Origin: CAYSPT01 sp964432985 | GTDB lineage: Bacteria; Muiribacteriota; CAYSPT01 | Assembly (NCBI GenBank): GCA_964432985.1 | Contig: CAYSPT010000007.1 | Span: 1-64,000 of the forward strand | Direction of reading: 5' to 3' | DNA length: 64,000 bases | In this document: positions 1 to 7,942 of the stretch, one piece after another | How the letters are laid out: the number at the start of each line of letters is the position of its first letter | How positions within the stretch are numbered: the first letter of the stretch is position 1 | Notes under the pieces: generated by a model | The model's input: only the letters and a program-made list of their open reading frames with translations | The model's database searches: none | What the model was told of the DNA's origin: nothing | Made by a program: the position numbers and the translations under genes

Positions 1-117
1 TCACAGGGCGGCAGGACAGGTTGTAAACGTAGACAAGCTTTCTGGTGGGTAGATCATTTTTCTACGACGGAGGAGCTTTTAAATACTTGCTGTCCGACAT
101 GGCTCTCATTGAAAGAA

Positions 118-152
118 CGGGCATGGGTTTTCGAACCCACGCCCGCCCTTTT
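118..152 (-). terminator. Intrinsic terminator after hcp
   Basis: An 11-bp stem (119-129 with 134-144) closes a four-base loop. It has a single imperfection, which reads as a G-U pair on the minus strand. It lies about 30 bases past the hcp stop codon and is followed on the minus strand by a short T-rich stretch. The rest of 1-179 shows no gene that I can support. Confidence 0.6.
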
Positions 153-179
153 CAATTGCTAATGTACAAACCTCTGCGA

Positions 180-1865
180 TTATTTTGCAGCACCGGCTTC
201 TTGCCCCAGGATCGCCTTGAGGTCTTCTTCCGGTGTGGAGATAGGTTTTATCCCGAAGGTGTCCACCAGAACCTGCAGCACCGTCGGTGTGACGAACGCC
301 GGCAGGCTTGGGCCGAGGCGAATGTCCTTGATTCCCAGGTGAAGCAGGGTCAACAGGATGGCAACCGCTTTCTGCTCGTACCACGAAAGTACCATGGAAA
401 GCGGCAGGCTGTTGACGTCGGTGTTGAAGGCTCCAGCCAGGGCCACGGCTATCTGGATGGCCGAGTAGGCGTCGTTGCACTGCCCGATGTCCAGCAGGCG
501 TGGAATACCTCCTATGTCACCGAAGTCCAGGCGGTTGAACCGGTACTTGCCACAGGCCAGGGTCAGGATGACACAGTCATCGGGTATCGACTGGGCCAGG
601 TCGGTGTAGTAATTACGCCCGGGTTTGGCTCCGTCACAGCCGCCGATCAGGAAGAAGTGGCGGATAGCACCCTGCTTGACCCCTTCGATGACCTTGTCTG
701 CCACCGACATGACGGTGTTGCGTCCGAATCCGACGGTCAACACGGTTCCCTGCTCGAATTTCGCAATGTTGTCGGTGGTGAATCCCTCGGCAGCCAGCGC
801 AGCTTCGATGACCGGTGAAAAATCATCGTTTGTAGCATGTTTAATACCCGGAAAGGCCACCAGACCGGCGGTGAATATGCGGTTCTTGTAGCTGTCCCTG
901 GGCTTCTGGATGCAGTTGGTGGTCATCAGGATAGCGCCGGGGAAAGCCTCGAACTCCTTGTGCTGGTTCTGCCAGGCGGTCCCGTAGTGCCCGGCCAGGT
1001 GGGAGTACTTCTTCAACTTCGGATAGGCATGAAGCGGCAGCATCTCGCCGTGAGTGTAGATGTTTATCCCTTTACCTTCGGTCTGCTTGAGCAGTTCTTC
1101 CAGGTCTTTCGCGTCGTGCCCGGAGACCAGGATCGATTTTCCCTCCGCTGGTGTGACCGTGACCTGAGTCGGTTCCGGGTGCCCGTAGGTTTCCGTGTTG
1201 GCCGCATCGAGCAGTTCCATGGCTTTGAGGTTTATCTCTCCGATCTTGAGGGACATTCCTACCAGGGCGTCGGTGTCCGTAGGGGCGCTGCCCAAAAAGT
1301 CGAGGACCTGGTGAATGTTGCCGTAGTGCTCATCGTCGTCCTTGCCCAGGATGTGGGCGTGGTCGGTGTAGGCACTCAAGCCCTTGAGACCAAACAGGGC
1401 CAGATCCTGGAGCCCCGCGGTGGTTTCACCGTGGTTCTTGCGCCGGGCTACTATCCCCACGTTTTCCGCCTGCTTCAGCAGTCCGTCAATATCGCCGGCT
1501 GGATTCCAGACTGCGGGTCCCGACAGGGTTTCCGGAGTTTCTCCGGCCGCAGTCGCGGCCTCTTCGTACAGCGTGCGGGCACGGTCACGAAGATCGGTTG
1601 CCTTCGATATCAGGCCGCGTAGTTTTTCCGGATCGAAGTTGACGTTGGTGACGGTGGAAAAAAGCGCTTCGTTGACGAATACGTCAATTTCCTTATCCTT
1701 CACCCCGTATTTGCGGGCCCGGTGGGCGTACATGGAAATGCCCTCCGCCGCGTACACTAAAAGGTCCTGCAGTCCCGCTGTTGCCGGGTCCTTGCCACAC
1801 ACGCCATGCCGGTCGCATCCCGTTCCACGTGCCGTCTGTTCACATTGATAGCAAAACATGCTCAT
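180..1865 (-). CDS. hcp: Hybrid cluster protein (hydroxylamine reductase), class I
   Basis: Hcp carries a [4Fe-4S] cluster and a hybrid Fe-S-O cluster; the family reduces hydroxylamine in vitro and is linked to nitric oxide and nitrosative stress defence in the cytoplasm. The 561-residue protein has the N-terminal C5-X2-C8-X8-C17-X5-C23 spacing typical of the class I proteins of strict anaerobes. All hybrid-cluster ligand motifs are visible in order: GHD, HGEM, TNCI, GGCD, ACGKYR, GQCND and WYEQKA. Length matches the family. The start is supported by GGAG about nine bases upstream. It is the last gene of a four-gene leftward operon behind an Rrf2 regulator, a ferredoxin-like protein and a cupin, so it is probably controlled by the promoter at 3666-3701. 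Nothing is missing from the active site. Confidence 0.96.
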   Translation of the reverse strand: MSMFCYQCEQTARGTGCDRHGVCGKDPATAGLQDLLVYAAEGISMYAHRARKYGVKDKEIDVFVNEALFSTVTNVNFDPEKLRGLISKATDLRDRARTLYEEAATAAGETPETLSGPAVWNPAGDIDGLLKQAENVGIVARRKNHGETTAGLQDLALFGLKGLSAYTDHAHILGKDDDEHYGNIHQVLDFLGSAPTDTDALVGMSLKIGEINLKAMELLDAANTETYGHPEPTQVTVTPAEGKSILVSGHDAKDLEELLKQTEGKGINIYTHGEMLPLHAYPKLKKYSHLAGHYGTAWQNQHKEFEAFPGAILMTTNCIQKPRDSYKNRIFTAGLVAFPGIKHATNDDFSPVIEAALAAEGFTTDNIAKFEQGTVLTVGFGRNTVMSVADKVIEGVKQGAIRHFFLIGGCDGAKPGRNYYTDLAQSIPDDCVILTLACGKYRFNRLDFGDIGGIPRLLDIGQCNDAYSAIQIAVALAGAFNTDVNSLPLSMVLSWYEQKAVAILLTLLHLGIKDIRLGPSLPAFVTPTVLQVLVDTFGIKPISTPEEDLKAILGQEAGAAK

Positions 1866-1916
1866 TGTAACTTTCTCCTCTCAAGTATCCTTCTTATTGA
1901 TTATGATCCGTGACGA

Positions 1917-2267
1917 TTATGATCCGCGAATCATGGTTAAAAGCATTTTGAAGTGTGTCGGGGCGCGTAAGGCATGCGGCACCTTTGCCGGCATAATAAC
2001 CATCTGCCCGGCCCTGGCCTGCACCTCCTTTCCCCCTATGATCAAAATAGCTTCACCATCGAGAATCTGTACCACCGCGTCGAAGGGGGCCGAGTGCTCG
2101 CTCAAGCCCTGCCCCTGGTCGAACGCAAACAGCGTAATGGTGCCCGCTTTATTCTCAGCCAGGGTCCGGCTGACAATAGAGCCGTCGGCGTACGCAACCA
2201 TGTCGATAAGGTCCACCGCAACGGCTCCAGGCAAACCTCCTTTTTTTTCACAGCATCCGCATTCCAT
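1917..2267 (-). CDS. Small cupin-fold protein
   Basis: A single-domain cupin of about 116 residues. The conserved half-barrel is visible as an ExH segment (LSEHSAPFD) followed by LDGEAILIIGG and a second histidine in IMPAKVPHAL. This is consistent with a metal-binding cupin_2 domain of unknown substrate. The N-terminus carries an MECGCCEKK cluster with three cysteines, which could bind a metal or Fe-S cluster (inference). The start at 2267 is preferred over an ATG six bases upstream because AGAGG then sits about eight bases away. It lies between the ferredoxin-like gene and hcp with gaps of about 50 bases. Cupins of this type recur beside hcp in anaerobes, so a redox or nitrosative stress role is plausible but not shown. 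Confidence 0.85.
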   Translation of the reverse strand: MECGCCEKKGGLPGAVAVDLIDMVAYADGSIVSRTLAENKAGTITLFAFDQGQGLSEHSAPFDAVVQILDGEAILIIGGKEVQARAGQMVIMPAKVPHALRAPTHFKMLLTMIRGS

Positions 2268-2319
2268 GTGCATTTCCTCTCTTTCGAAATTTCTAAATCT
2301 TACATCCCCGGATTTATGC

Positions 2320-3186
2320 TTAAATCCAGTCCTCAGACAGAATATCTCCGTTGATTCCCACCACCACGAGCTTGAGTGGGACCTTGCGTTGTGCGGCGTC
2401 GGCAGCTTCTTTCGCCAGTGCCAGCAAGCCCCGGCAGCAGGGAACCTGCATGATCATCACGGTGAGAGTGTTGATGTTCGCCTGGTCGATCCATGTCGTG
2501 ATCTTTTCCACGTAGACATCTTTGCCCTCATCAAGTTTGGGGCAGGCGATAGCCAGGGTTTTTCCTTTCAGATAGTCATTGTGGAAATTACCCAGTGCGT
2601 AGGCCACGCAATCTGCGGCCAGCAGCACGTCTGCGTTCTGAAAATAAGGCGCCAGGGGCGATACCAGGTGCAGCTGCACCGGCCACTGCCTTAGTTGCGA
2701 AGCCACCGGCCCTGATTTTTCACTCCCGGAAGGCTCTTCCCCGTCGTTCCTCAGATCCATCATCTTCATCCCGGGACACCCGTGTCCGTGGCCATGACTG
2801 ACCTGTTCCCGGGTGAGAAGGCTTTTGAACTCGTCGGGTACATCGAGCCCTTTTTCTTTGAGCACTTCAAGTGCTGTTTTCAGAAAAGCCGTTTCTCCGT
2901 GATCTTTCAGATGATCCAGATGGGCCTTGACGACGCCGGAGCCCTGCTTGATGATGTTTTCCATGACTGTTCGTTCATCGTAGGGTTCCGCTTCCCTTTC
3001 TTCCACTTCAATGGCATCCACCGGGCAGGACCCAATGCAGGCCCCCAGGCCATCGCAAAACAGGTCGCTTATCAGCCGCACTTTGCCGTCGATCAGCTGG
3101 AGTGCTCCTTCCGGGCAGTCCGGGATGCATTCCCCGCATCCGGTGCAGGCGTCTGCGTCAATTTTGATGATCTTCCGTTTGGCCAT
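2320..3186 (-). CDS. Two-cluster [4Fe-4S] ferredoxin-domain protein with C-terminal domain
   Basis: The first 65 residues hold two ferredoxin motifs, CTGCGECIPDCP and CDGLGACIGSCP, the signature of a 2x[4Fe-4S] dicluster domain. A middle region of roughly 100 residues contains HGHGHGCPGMKMM, a His/Cys-rich patch that might bind metal. The last 120 residues form a separate alpha/beta domain with cysteines in LLAADCVAYAL, IACPKLDEG and VPCCRGLL. Such proteins are commonly encoded with Hcp in anaerobes and are presumed to feed electrons to it; that role is inferred here from the operon. AAGGAG precedes the ATG by nine bases. The gene lies 51 bases downstream of the Rrf2 regulator and is followed by the cupin gene. 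Confidence 0.88.
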   Translation of the reverse strand: MAKRKIIKIDADACTGCGECIPDCPEGALQLIDGKVRLISDLFCDGLGACIGSCPVDAIEVEEREAEPYDERTVMENIIKQGSGVVKAHLDHLKDHGETAFLKTALEVLKEKGLDVPDEFKSLLTREQVSHGHGHGCPGMKMMDLRNDGEEPSGSEKSGPVASQLRQWPVQLHLVSPLAPYFQNADVLLAADCVAYALGNFHNDYLKGKTLAIACPKLDEGKDVYVEKITTWIDQANINTLTVMIMQVPCCRGLLALAKEAADAAQRKVPLKLVVVGINGDILSEDWI

Positions 3187-3237
3187 GTCGTTTCACTCCT
3201 TATCAATGGTGAATTGTTATTCGTTTTCGAATCCATT

Positions 3238-3636
3238 TTACAAATCCGAGAGCCTGGTCGATGCCAGGTATTGCTTTACCTCATTATTTACCCGCTCGAG
3301 CATCCCTCCGAGAGCACACCGGTCTCCAAGGCATACCTTCGATTCGAACAGGCAATGGTCGGTTGTAAATGGACCCTCGATTGCCTCGTAGACGTCAAGC
3401 AAGGTCGTATCATCTTTTCTAGCAGCCAGTGCAAACCCACCCCTGGGGCCACGGTGAGATTTAACGATTCTCGCCCGAGCAAGTCTCTGCATCACTTTGG
3501 ACAGGTGGGCCTCAGAAGCCTGGAGCTGTTCTGCCATATCATGGACTGTCAAAACGGTACCCTCCTGGATCTTTAGAAGCATTACGGCGTGGATGGCCAG
3601 TGAAGCCGCTTCTGATGGTCTGAATGTTCCTTGCAT
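3238..3636 (-). CDS. Rrf2-family Fe-S cluster transcriptional regulator
   Basis: A 132-residue Rrf2/IscR/NsrR-type repressor. The winged helix-turn-helix occupies about residues 28-72, ending in the family hallmark RGPRGGFAL. Three cysteines follow at C95, C102 and C107 (C-X6-C-X4-C), close to the cluster-ligating pattern of NsrR and IscR, so it probably senses redox state or nitric oxide through an Fe-S cluster. It is the first gene of the operon leading to hcp, a common arrangement for autoregulated stress operons. Its own promoter is near consensus and an imperfect dyad at 3670-3694 covers the -10 element. Which signal it senses cannot be decided from sequence alone. Confidence 0.93.
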   Translation of the reverse strand: MQGTFRPSEAASLAIHAVMLLKIQEGTVLTVHDMAEQLQASEAHLSKVMQRLARARIVKSHRGPRGGFALAARKDDTTLLDVYEAIEGPFTTDHCLFESKVCLGDRCALGGMLERVNNEVKQYLASTRLSDL

Positions 3637-3665
3637 GGCTACCCTGCCTTCCTAATCCGGTATTT

Positions 3666-3701
3666 CGGTACCAGTATACTTATTACTTACCGGTCTGTCA
3701 A
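3666..3701 (-). promoter_or_regulatory. Near-consensus sigma70 promoter of the hcp operon
   Basis: On the minus strand a perfect TTGACA (3696-3701) is separated by exactly 17 bases from TATACT (3673-3678). It lies just upstream of the Rrf2 gene start at 3636, so it should drive regulator, ferredoxin, cupin and hcp together. Confidence 0.85.
3670..3694. promoter_or_regulatory. Candidate Rrf2 operator dyad
   Basis: A 25-bp imperfect palindrome has outer arms ACCAGTA and TACCGGT (one mismatch) and spans the -10 and most of the spacer of the hcp-operon promoter. The position and size fit an autorepressor site for the adjacent Rrf2 protein. The link is inferred from position. Confidence 0.5.
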
Positions 3702-4000
3702 TACAAAACGGAAATATTTTTTGTTTTGTTTCCGCCTGATCTTATCCAAAAGGATGAAAACCTGCTCTAACAAAAGAGAATGCCACAATCCCCTACCTTA
3801 AAAAAAATGTTTTGAGGTCTGGATGTATGAACCAAATGACGGAAAAAAGAAACAGAAGAGGAAAATTTGAAACAAAGTTACAAACTTTCATCTATACATA
3901 TACGAAGGGGTAAGATTGACCCTTATTAAGTATGCTATATGTATTGATTTGTTTTGCCTATGGGCGAAGCAGCAGTAAAGAAACAGAAGCAGGTGCATTC

Positions 4001-4762
4001 ATGAAAATAACAGCTTTATTTCTTGCAGCGATATTTCTGGTGACGGCCCTACCCGGCCCCGTCTTATCATACGGATGGTTCAGCAGCGAATTCCGGAGGG
4101 ATGTCGGGCTAATAAAGGGCGCCGGGTCGGAAGCCCGGGATTTTATGGCAAAATACGATACCCAGATAAAAGTAGCCCAGGACATTCATTCCATATATGT
4201 TTCCGATCACATGTTCGGGCAGCTCAGAGCCGGACTCAAAGGAGTGGAACTGGTTGTCACCAAAGAGGGCCGACGCTTTCTGGTTGATGGCGTTAAGCTC
4301 TACAATAAATACAATCCCCCCTTGCAACGGGTTCTCGATCAAGTGGGACGTCGGGACGAATTCGGCCGGATTTCCGACAATCAGATACACCGCGTTTCGT
4401 TGGGCGCCGGTCTTGGCGGAGTCTTCAAGGGATGGTGCAAAAGGCCCTTTACCTTCTTTTTCAATCCCAACGCCGTTGGCGCAGCATACCGCGAATCATA
4501 CAATGCGACCTACAAAGGGCTTGAGCGGTACCGCCAAATCAGCGAGTTCATGGACGGTGACAGCGACGCCGCCCGACTGATACGAGGATACGCCAACCTG
4601 GAGAGTGAAATCGACTTCGATGATTTCGACTGGGAGGACCTCGGCAAGATCAATATCGGGGATGACCAGCCCAGGGACGATGTGTTCGATCCTCTGGACG
4701 CATTTGATCAGATTGAACGGCCACGGCAGTCAATAATCCTCGACAGAACCGACGATTTTTAA
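4001..4762 (+). CDS. Exported protein of unknown function
   Basis: About 253 residues. It begins with a clear Sec signal peptide (MKITALFLAAIFLVTALPG, cleavage near residue 25). An upstream in-frame ATG at 3932 would put 23 unconvincing residues before the signal, so the ATG at 4001 with AGGTG upstream is preferred. The mature part is mainly helical, with a tryptophan/phenylalanine-rich segment (GWCKRPFTFFFNPNAVG) in the middle. The C-terminal tail is very acidic (repeated DDFDWED-like stretches). The WxxRPF segment loosely recalls the duplicated exported proteins at 23615-25414, so it may be a distant relative, but this is weak. I do not recognise a family. It stands alone and ends at the first copy of a dispersed hairpin repeat. 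Confidence 0.75.
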   Translation: MKITALFLAAIFLVTALPGPVLSYGWFSSEFRRDVGLIKGAGSEARDFMAKYDTQIKVAQDIHSIYVSDHMFGQLRAGLKGVELVVTKEGRRFLVDGVKLYNKYNPPLQRVLDQVGRRDEFGRISDNQIHRVSLGAGLGGVFKGWCKRPFTFFFNPNAVGAAYRESYNATYKGLERYRQISEFMDGDSDAARLIRGYANLESEIDFDDFDWEDLGKINIGDDQPRDDVFDPLDAFDQIERPRQSIILDRTDDF

Positions 4763-4773
4763 CGCTTATCCTT

Positions 4774-4835
4774 AACCCGAAAAAAGCAGTAGACTGTCTA
4801 TTTCAGCCAGGAAACCAACCGAATTTTCCGGGTTA
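4774..4835. repeat. Dispersed ~62-bp hairpin repeat, copy 1
   Basis: Inverted ends AACCCGAAAA and TTTTCCGGGTT enclose a core containing GCAGTAGACTGTCT. The element lies between two convergent genes, and its right end supplies the TAA stop codon of the metallo-hydrolase gene. Related copies occur at 19576, 35477 and 51604. It may act as a two-way terminator or be a miniature mobile element. Confidence 0.65.
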
Positions 4836-5678
4836 GAGATCTATTTCGGTCCTGGGATTTTCACTCACGGCAAAGCACGCCATGGAAGAACCTTTTTCCA
4901 TGATTGTCTGCCGGCACTTTCCAACGATACGATCGAGAGCTTCGTCCGTCCTCTCCTGGTTGTGGTGGTACAGCCCGAAGGACTTCACCCCGGCCTCCAG
5001 CGCAAATACCAGTGCCTCATTGTAAGTGGAGTGCCCCCAGGTTTTTGTGTACCGGTACTCCTTTTCCGTGAACTCGGCGTCGTGCACGAGCAGGTCCGCT
5101 CCGAACGCGAAATCAAGGTAGTCTTTGCGCTCACAACCTCCCGGGTGCCGGTAAGACAGTTCGTTATCCGTCAGGAAAACGAAACTCTTTCCGTCCTCTT
5201 CGAACCTGAATCCCAGACCACCGTTGGGGTGACTCAGCTGAATGCATTCGATAAAGACACTGCCGACCTGAAAATTGAGCGCGCAGTCTTCCTGAAATTC
5301 GAAGCGGGCCTTGATATCCTCGAATTTAACGGGGAAATTCGGTGGTTCCATGATCGTGTACACTATTTTCTTTACCGAAGCCTGGCAGCAGGGGCAGCCG
5401 TAAGTCATTATTTCTGTTTCGTCCCGGTACAGGGGCTTGAAGAACGGAAATCCGATGAGATGATCCCAGTGGGCGTGGGTAAAGAGAAGGTGATAGTGAA
5501 ACTGCTTTTCTTTAAGCAGCCGGTTTCCGAGACGCCGCATTCCGCTCCCGGCATCCACGATAATGATGTCCCCCGCCTCGCTGCGGATCTCGACGCACGC
5601 CGTGTTACCGCCATATTTGAGGTATTCCTCCCCCGAAACCGGAATTGACCCCCGTGCACCCCAGAACCTTATTTTCAT
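4833..5678 (-). CDS. Metallo-beta-lactamase fold hydrolase
   Basis: A 281-residue single-domain protein of the metallo-beta-lactamase superfamily. It opens with the strand MKIRFWGARGSIPVSG, characteristic of a subgroup near RNase Z, PhnP and cyclic-nucleotide phosphodiesterases. The metal site is visible as HAHWDH (residues 68-73), then a histidine in QLSHPNGG, an aspartate in FLTDNE, the segment LVHDAEF and GHSTYNEA. All canonical ligands therefore appear present. A CPCC pair near residue 95 is an extra feature. It follows the tandem HD-GYP gene by 16 bases on the same strand, so a linked role in nucleotide second-messenger turnover is possible. The substrate is unknown. The stop codon lies inside a dispersed hairpin repeat. 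Confidence 0.88.
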   Translation of the reverse strand: MKIRFWGARGSIPVSGEEYLKYGGNTACVEIRSEAGDIIIVDAGSGMRRLGNRLLKEKQFHYHLLFTHAHWDHLIGFPFFKPLYRDETEIMTYGCPCCQASVKKIVYTIMEPPNFPVKFEDIKARFEFQEDCALNFQVGSVFIECIQLSHPNGGLGFRFEEDGKSFVFLTDNELSYRHPGGCERKDYLDFAFGADLLVHDAEFTEKEYRYTKTWGHSTYNEALVFALEAGVKSFGLYHHNQERTDEALDRIVGKCRQTIMEKGSSMACFAVSENPRTEIDL

Positions 5679-5694
5679 AGTGTAACCTTACTTT

Positions 5695-6960
5695 CTATAC
5701 CTTTTCTTTTTCTTCATAATAGCCAGCCTCGATGGAAGGATTGGCAAAACCGTCGAACACTGTGGCTGCTTCGCGAACGATGGCCGGGTCGAAGTCCCGC
5801 CCGGCGCATCTCTTAAGCTCCTTTACCGCCTCTTCCGAGGATATGGCCCGGTGATAGCTTCGGTGACTGGTCATGGCATCAAACGCATCGGCCACAAAAA
5901 CGATCCTGGCCTCCAGTGGTATTTCCTCTCCCTTGAGCCCCCGTGGATAACCACTTCCGTCCCAGTGCTCCTGGTCTGCCCCCACCGCGTCTTCCAACTG
6001 GTGCAGCCTTGCTATTCCCCGGACAATGTCCTGGGTAAGCCCCGCATGCGTCTTGATAATCTCGAACTCTTCGTCTGTCAGGGGGCCATCCTTGTCCAGA
6101 ATGGTGTTTGATATGGCCAGTTTTCCGAGATCATGCAGGTAACCGGCAATTTCCACTCGCCGGACGTCTTCCTCGGGCAGTCCCATGGCCAGGGCGATGA
6201 GTACACTGAAATAAGCCACCCGGCGGGAATGCCCCTCGGTGTATGAGTGCTTGGCGTCAAGAACCCGTCCCAGGATGTGAAAAAGATCGTTGACCGCCTG
6301 GTTTCCAGGATACTCCCTGATCGGAATTTCTGCCATGATCCTGTCTATTTCATCATCCATCCGCCGCTCGTCACAGATGATAATCCAGATATCAGTAGCC
6401 GTGATTTCGTCCATCAGGCAGTCATACATATCCGCAGTAAATTCACGATTTATCCTGCTTTTAAGAGAAGCATGGAGTGTGGATGGTTGAATACCGGGAT
6501 CGGTATCGGCCATGAAAGCAAACTTGTCGCTAATCCTCAGTATCCGGCTCCCGAGACTAAGCTGGTCTTCCCGGCGCTTGCGGGGATAGCCCGCCCCGTT
6601 GATCCACTCGTGGTGGTCCAGTATCATCTCGGCCTGCGGGATAAATCCCGGTAGGGCCGCGACGATTCCCGCTCCCTTCTGAGGGTGGACCCTGATGCCG
6701 GCAACCGCGATGTTTTCCATGTGATCCTTCAGGTGAATAAGACGGTTGGACAGGTCGAAGGTTCCGATGTCATGCAGCAAGCCGGCGGTAAATAAAACGC
6801 CCGAGTTGGCTCCACCCAGTTTTTCCGACAGCCTCTTTGAAAGAACAGCCACCCGCAACGAGTGATACAGTTTCTGGTTTTCTTCCAGGTCGATAATATG
6901 CGCCAAAACCTTGAGAAGTTCCAGCTCTTCCAATGTCATCTCCACAGGTGATTCTCCCAT
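5695..6960 (-). CDS. Tandem HD-GYP domain protein
   Basis: About 421 residues with two HD-type phosphohydrolase domains. The N-terminal one (about residues 30-200) has HSLRVAVLS, LLHDIG and HHEWINGAGYP. The C-terminal one (about 240-405) has HSYTEGHSRRVAY, YLHDLGKL and HWDGSGYPRGLKG, the full HD-GYP signature. HD-GYP proteins hydrolyse cyclic di-GMP to GMP, and some act on cGAMP. No receiver or GAF input domain is present, so the N-terminal copy may be the regulatory one. The start is placed at 6960 because the longer reading would overlap the upstream cation transporter by about 90 bases; with this start the genes are ten bases apart. It pairs functionally with the two PilZ proteins elsewhere in the window. 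No GGDEF cyclase is seen here. Confidence 0.9.
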   Translation of the reverse strand: MGESPVEMTLEELELLKVLAHIIDLEENQKLYHSLRVAVLSKRLSEKLGGANSGVLFTAGLLHDIGTFDLSNRLIHLKDHMENIAVAGIRVHPQKGAGIVAALPGFIPQAEMILDHHEWINGAGYPRKRREDQLSLGSRILRISDKFAFMADTDPGIQPSTLHASLKSRINREFTADMYDCLMDEITATDIWIIICDERRMDDEIDRIMAEIPIREYPGNQAVNDLFHILGRVLDAKHSYTEGHSRRVAYFSVLIALAMGLPEEDVRRVEIAGYLHDLGKLAISNTILDKDGPLTDEEFEIIKTHAGLTQDIVRGIARLHQLEDAVGADQEHWDGSGYPRGLKGEEIPLEARIVFVADAFDAMTSHRSYHRAISSEEAVKELKRCAGRDFDPAIVREAATVFDGFANPSIEAGYYEEKEKV

Positions 6961-6970
6961 CGTCAATATT

Positions 6971-7879
6971 TCAGGTCTCCAGCGGCTCAAGGTGAATGAC
7001 AACATCAACCACTCCCGGCCCTTCAGCAAACAGGTGATGTTTGACCTTTCTTGAAATTTCATGGCCCTCGAGGACCGTCATACTTCCATCCACCAGGACG
7101 TGGAGGTCGACCTGCAGCCCTGTCCCCATATACCGTGTACGGATAGCGTGGACCTCTTTGACTCCAACCGTTTTTAACACGATATCCCTTATCTGGTTAC
7201 GCACATCGGGGGGAGCGCTGACATCGACCAGCTGCATGATGGCTGGCCATCCAATTTTCCATGCTGCGCGGAGGATAAACAGTGATACCATTACCGCACC
7301 GATGTGATCGAGTATTCCCCACTCGGGAAGCAGTGTGGCTGCAGCCACCGCCAGGGCAACCGGAACCGAACTCAGACTGTCAGACCGGTGATGCCAGGCA
7401 TTGGCCAGAAGCGCCATCGACCCGATCTTACGGGCAATGTTCTTCGTGTAGCGGTAAAGCGTCTCCTTACACACAATGGACAACAGTGCGGCCGCCAGGG
7501 CAACATATCCTGGATGGCCAAGATGGCGCTGCTGCATGGTAGTCAAAGCGTTATAGGCCAGCCCGGCTGCCACCAGGGCAAGCATGACGGCAATAATGAT
7601 GGTTATCACCGTTTCTATCCGGTGATGCCCGTACGGGTGGTCGCTGTCGGGAGGTTTCGACCAGTATCGTACGCCGATAAGGATGACGATATCGGTGGTG
7701 CAGTCCGAGAGACTGTGCACGGCATCAGCTACTACGGCCTGGCTTCTACCGACCGTACCGGCGAAGAATTTTACCAGTGACAGGAGGAGATTGAGCAGCA
7801 AACCGATCCAGGTGACCTTCAGCACAGCCCTGGAACGATCCTGTTCACTGCTCGAACTGACGGAGAAATCGTGTACCAT
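6971..7879 (-). CDS. Cation diffusion facilitator family transporter
   Basis: An inner-membrane divalent-metal/proton antiporter of about 302 residues, the usual family length. About six membrane segments can be traced. Motifs are HSLSDCTTD in the second segment, HPYGHHRIE in the following loop and NAWHHRSDSLSS in the fifth, the classic CDF metal-site sequences. The C-terminal cytoplasmic metallochaperone-like domain (VGVKEVHAIRTRYMG, ending HLEPLET) is complete. The metal is probably Zn, Fe, Mn or Co, undecided. The start at 7879 is favoured because GAGGG lies five bases upstream; another ATG is 15 bases earlier. A perfect 12-bp palindrome (7909-7920) sits in the upstream gap. It is followed by the HD-GYP gene. 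Confidence 0.93.
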   Translation of the reverse strand: MVHDFSVSSSSEQDRSRAVLKVTWIGLLLNLLLSLVKFFAGTVGRSQAVVADAVHSLSDCTTDIVILIGVRYWSKPPDSDHPYGHHRIETVITIIIAVMLALVAAGLAYNALTTMQQRHLGHPGYVALAAALLSIVCKETLYRYTKNIARKIGSMALLANAWHHRSDSLSSVPVALAVAAATLLPEWGILDHIGAVMVSLFILRAAWKIGWPAIMQLVDVSAPPDVRNQIRDIVLKTVGVKEVHAIRTRYMGTGLQVDLHVLVDGSMTVLEGHEISRKVKHHLFAEGPGVVDVVIHLEPLET

Positions 7880-7942
7880 GAGACCCTCAACCATCAGATT
7901 GGATTACTCGGGTTAACCCGGTTTAATACTATCACAGACGAT

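Larger units (their letters stand above)
3637..4000. other. Intergenic region between divergent genes
   Basis: This 364-base stretch holds the hcp-operon promoter and operator at its left end. The right part is AT-rich and leads into the exported protein starting at 4001. A TTGACC at about 3916 followed by a TATATG is too closely spaced to be called a promoter with confidence. I see no gene, RNA or repeat in it. Confidence 0.6.

Noticed and set aside
118..152. Sequence resembling a tRNA T-arm (GGGTTCGAA)
   Set aside because: No acceptor stem, anticodon arm or CCA end can be folded around it; it fits better as the hcp terminator.
3932..4000. Upstream ATG as the start of the exported protein
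   Set aside because: It would place 23 residues before a textbook signal peptide; the ATG at 4001 is better supported.
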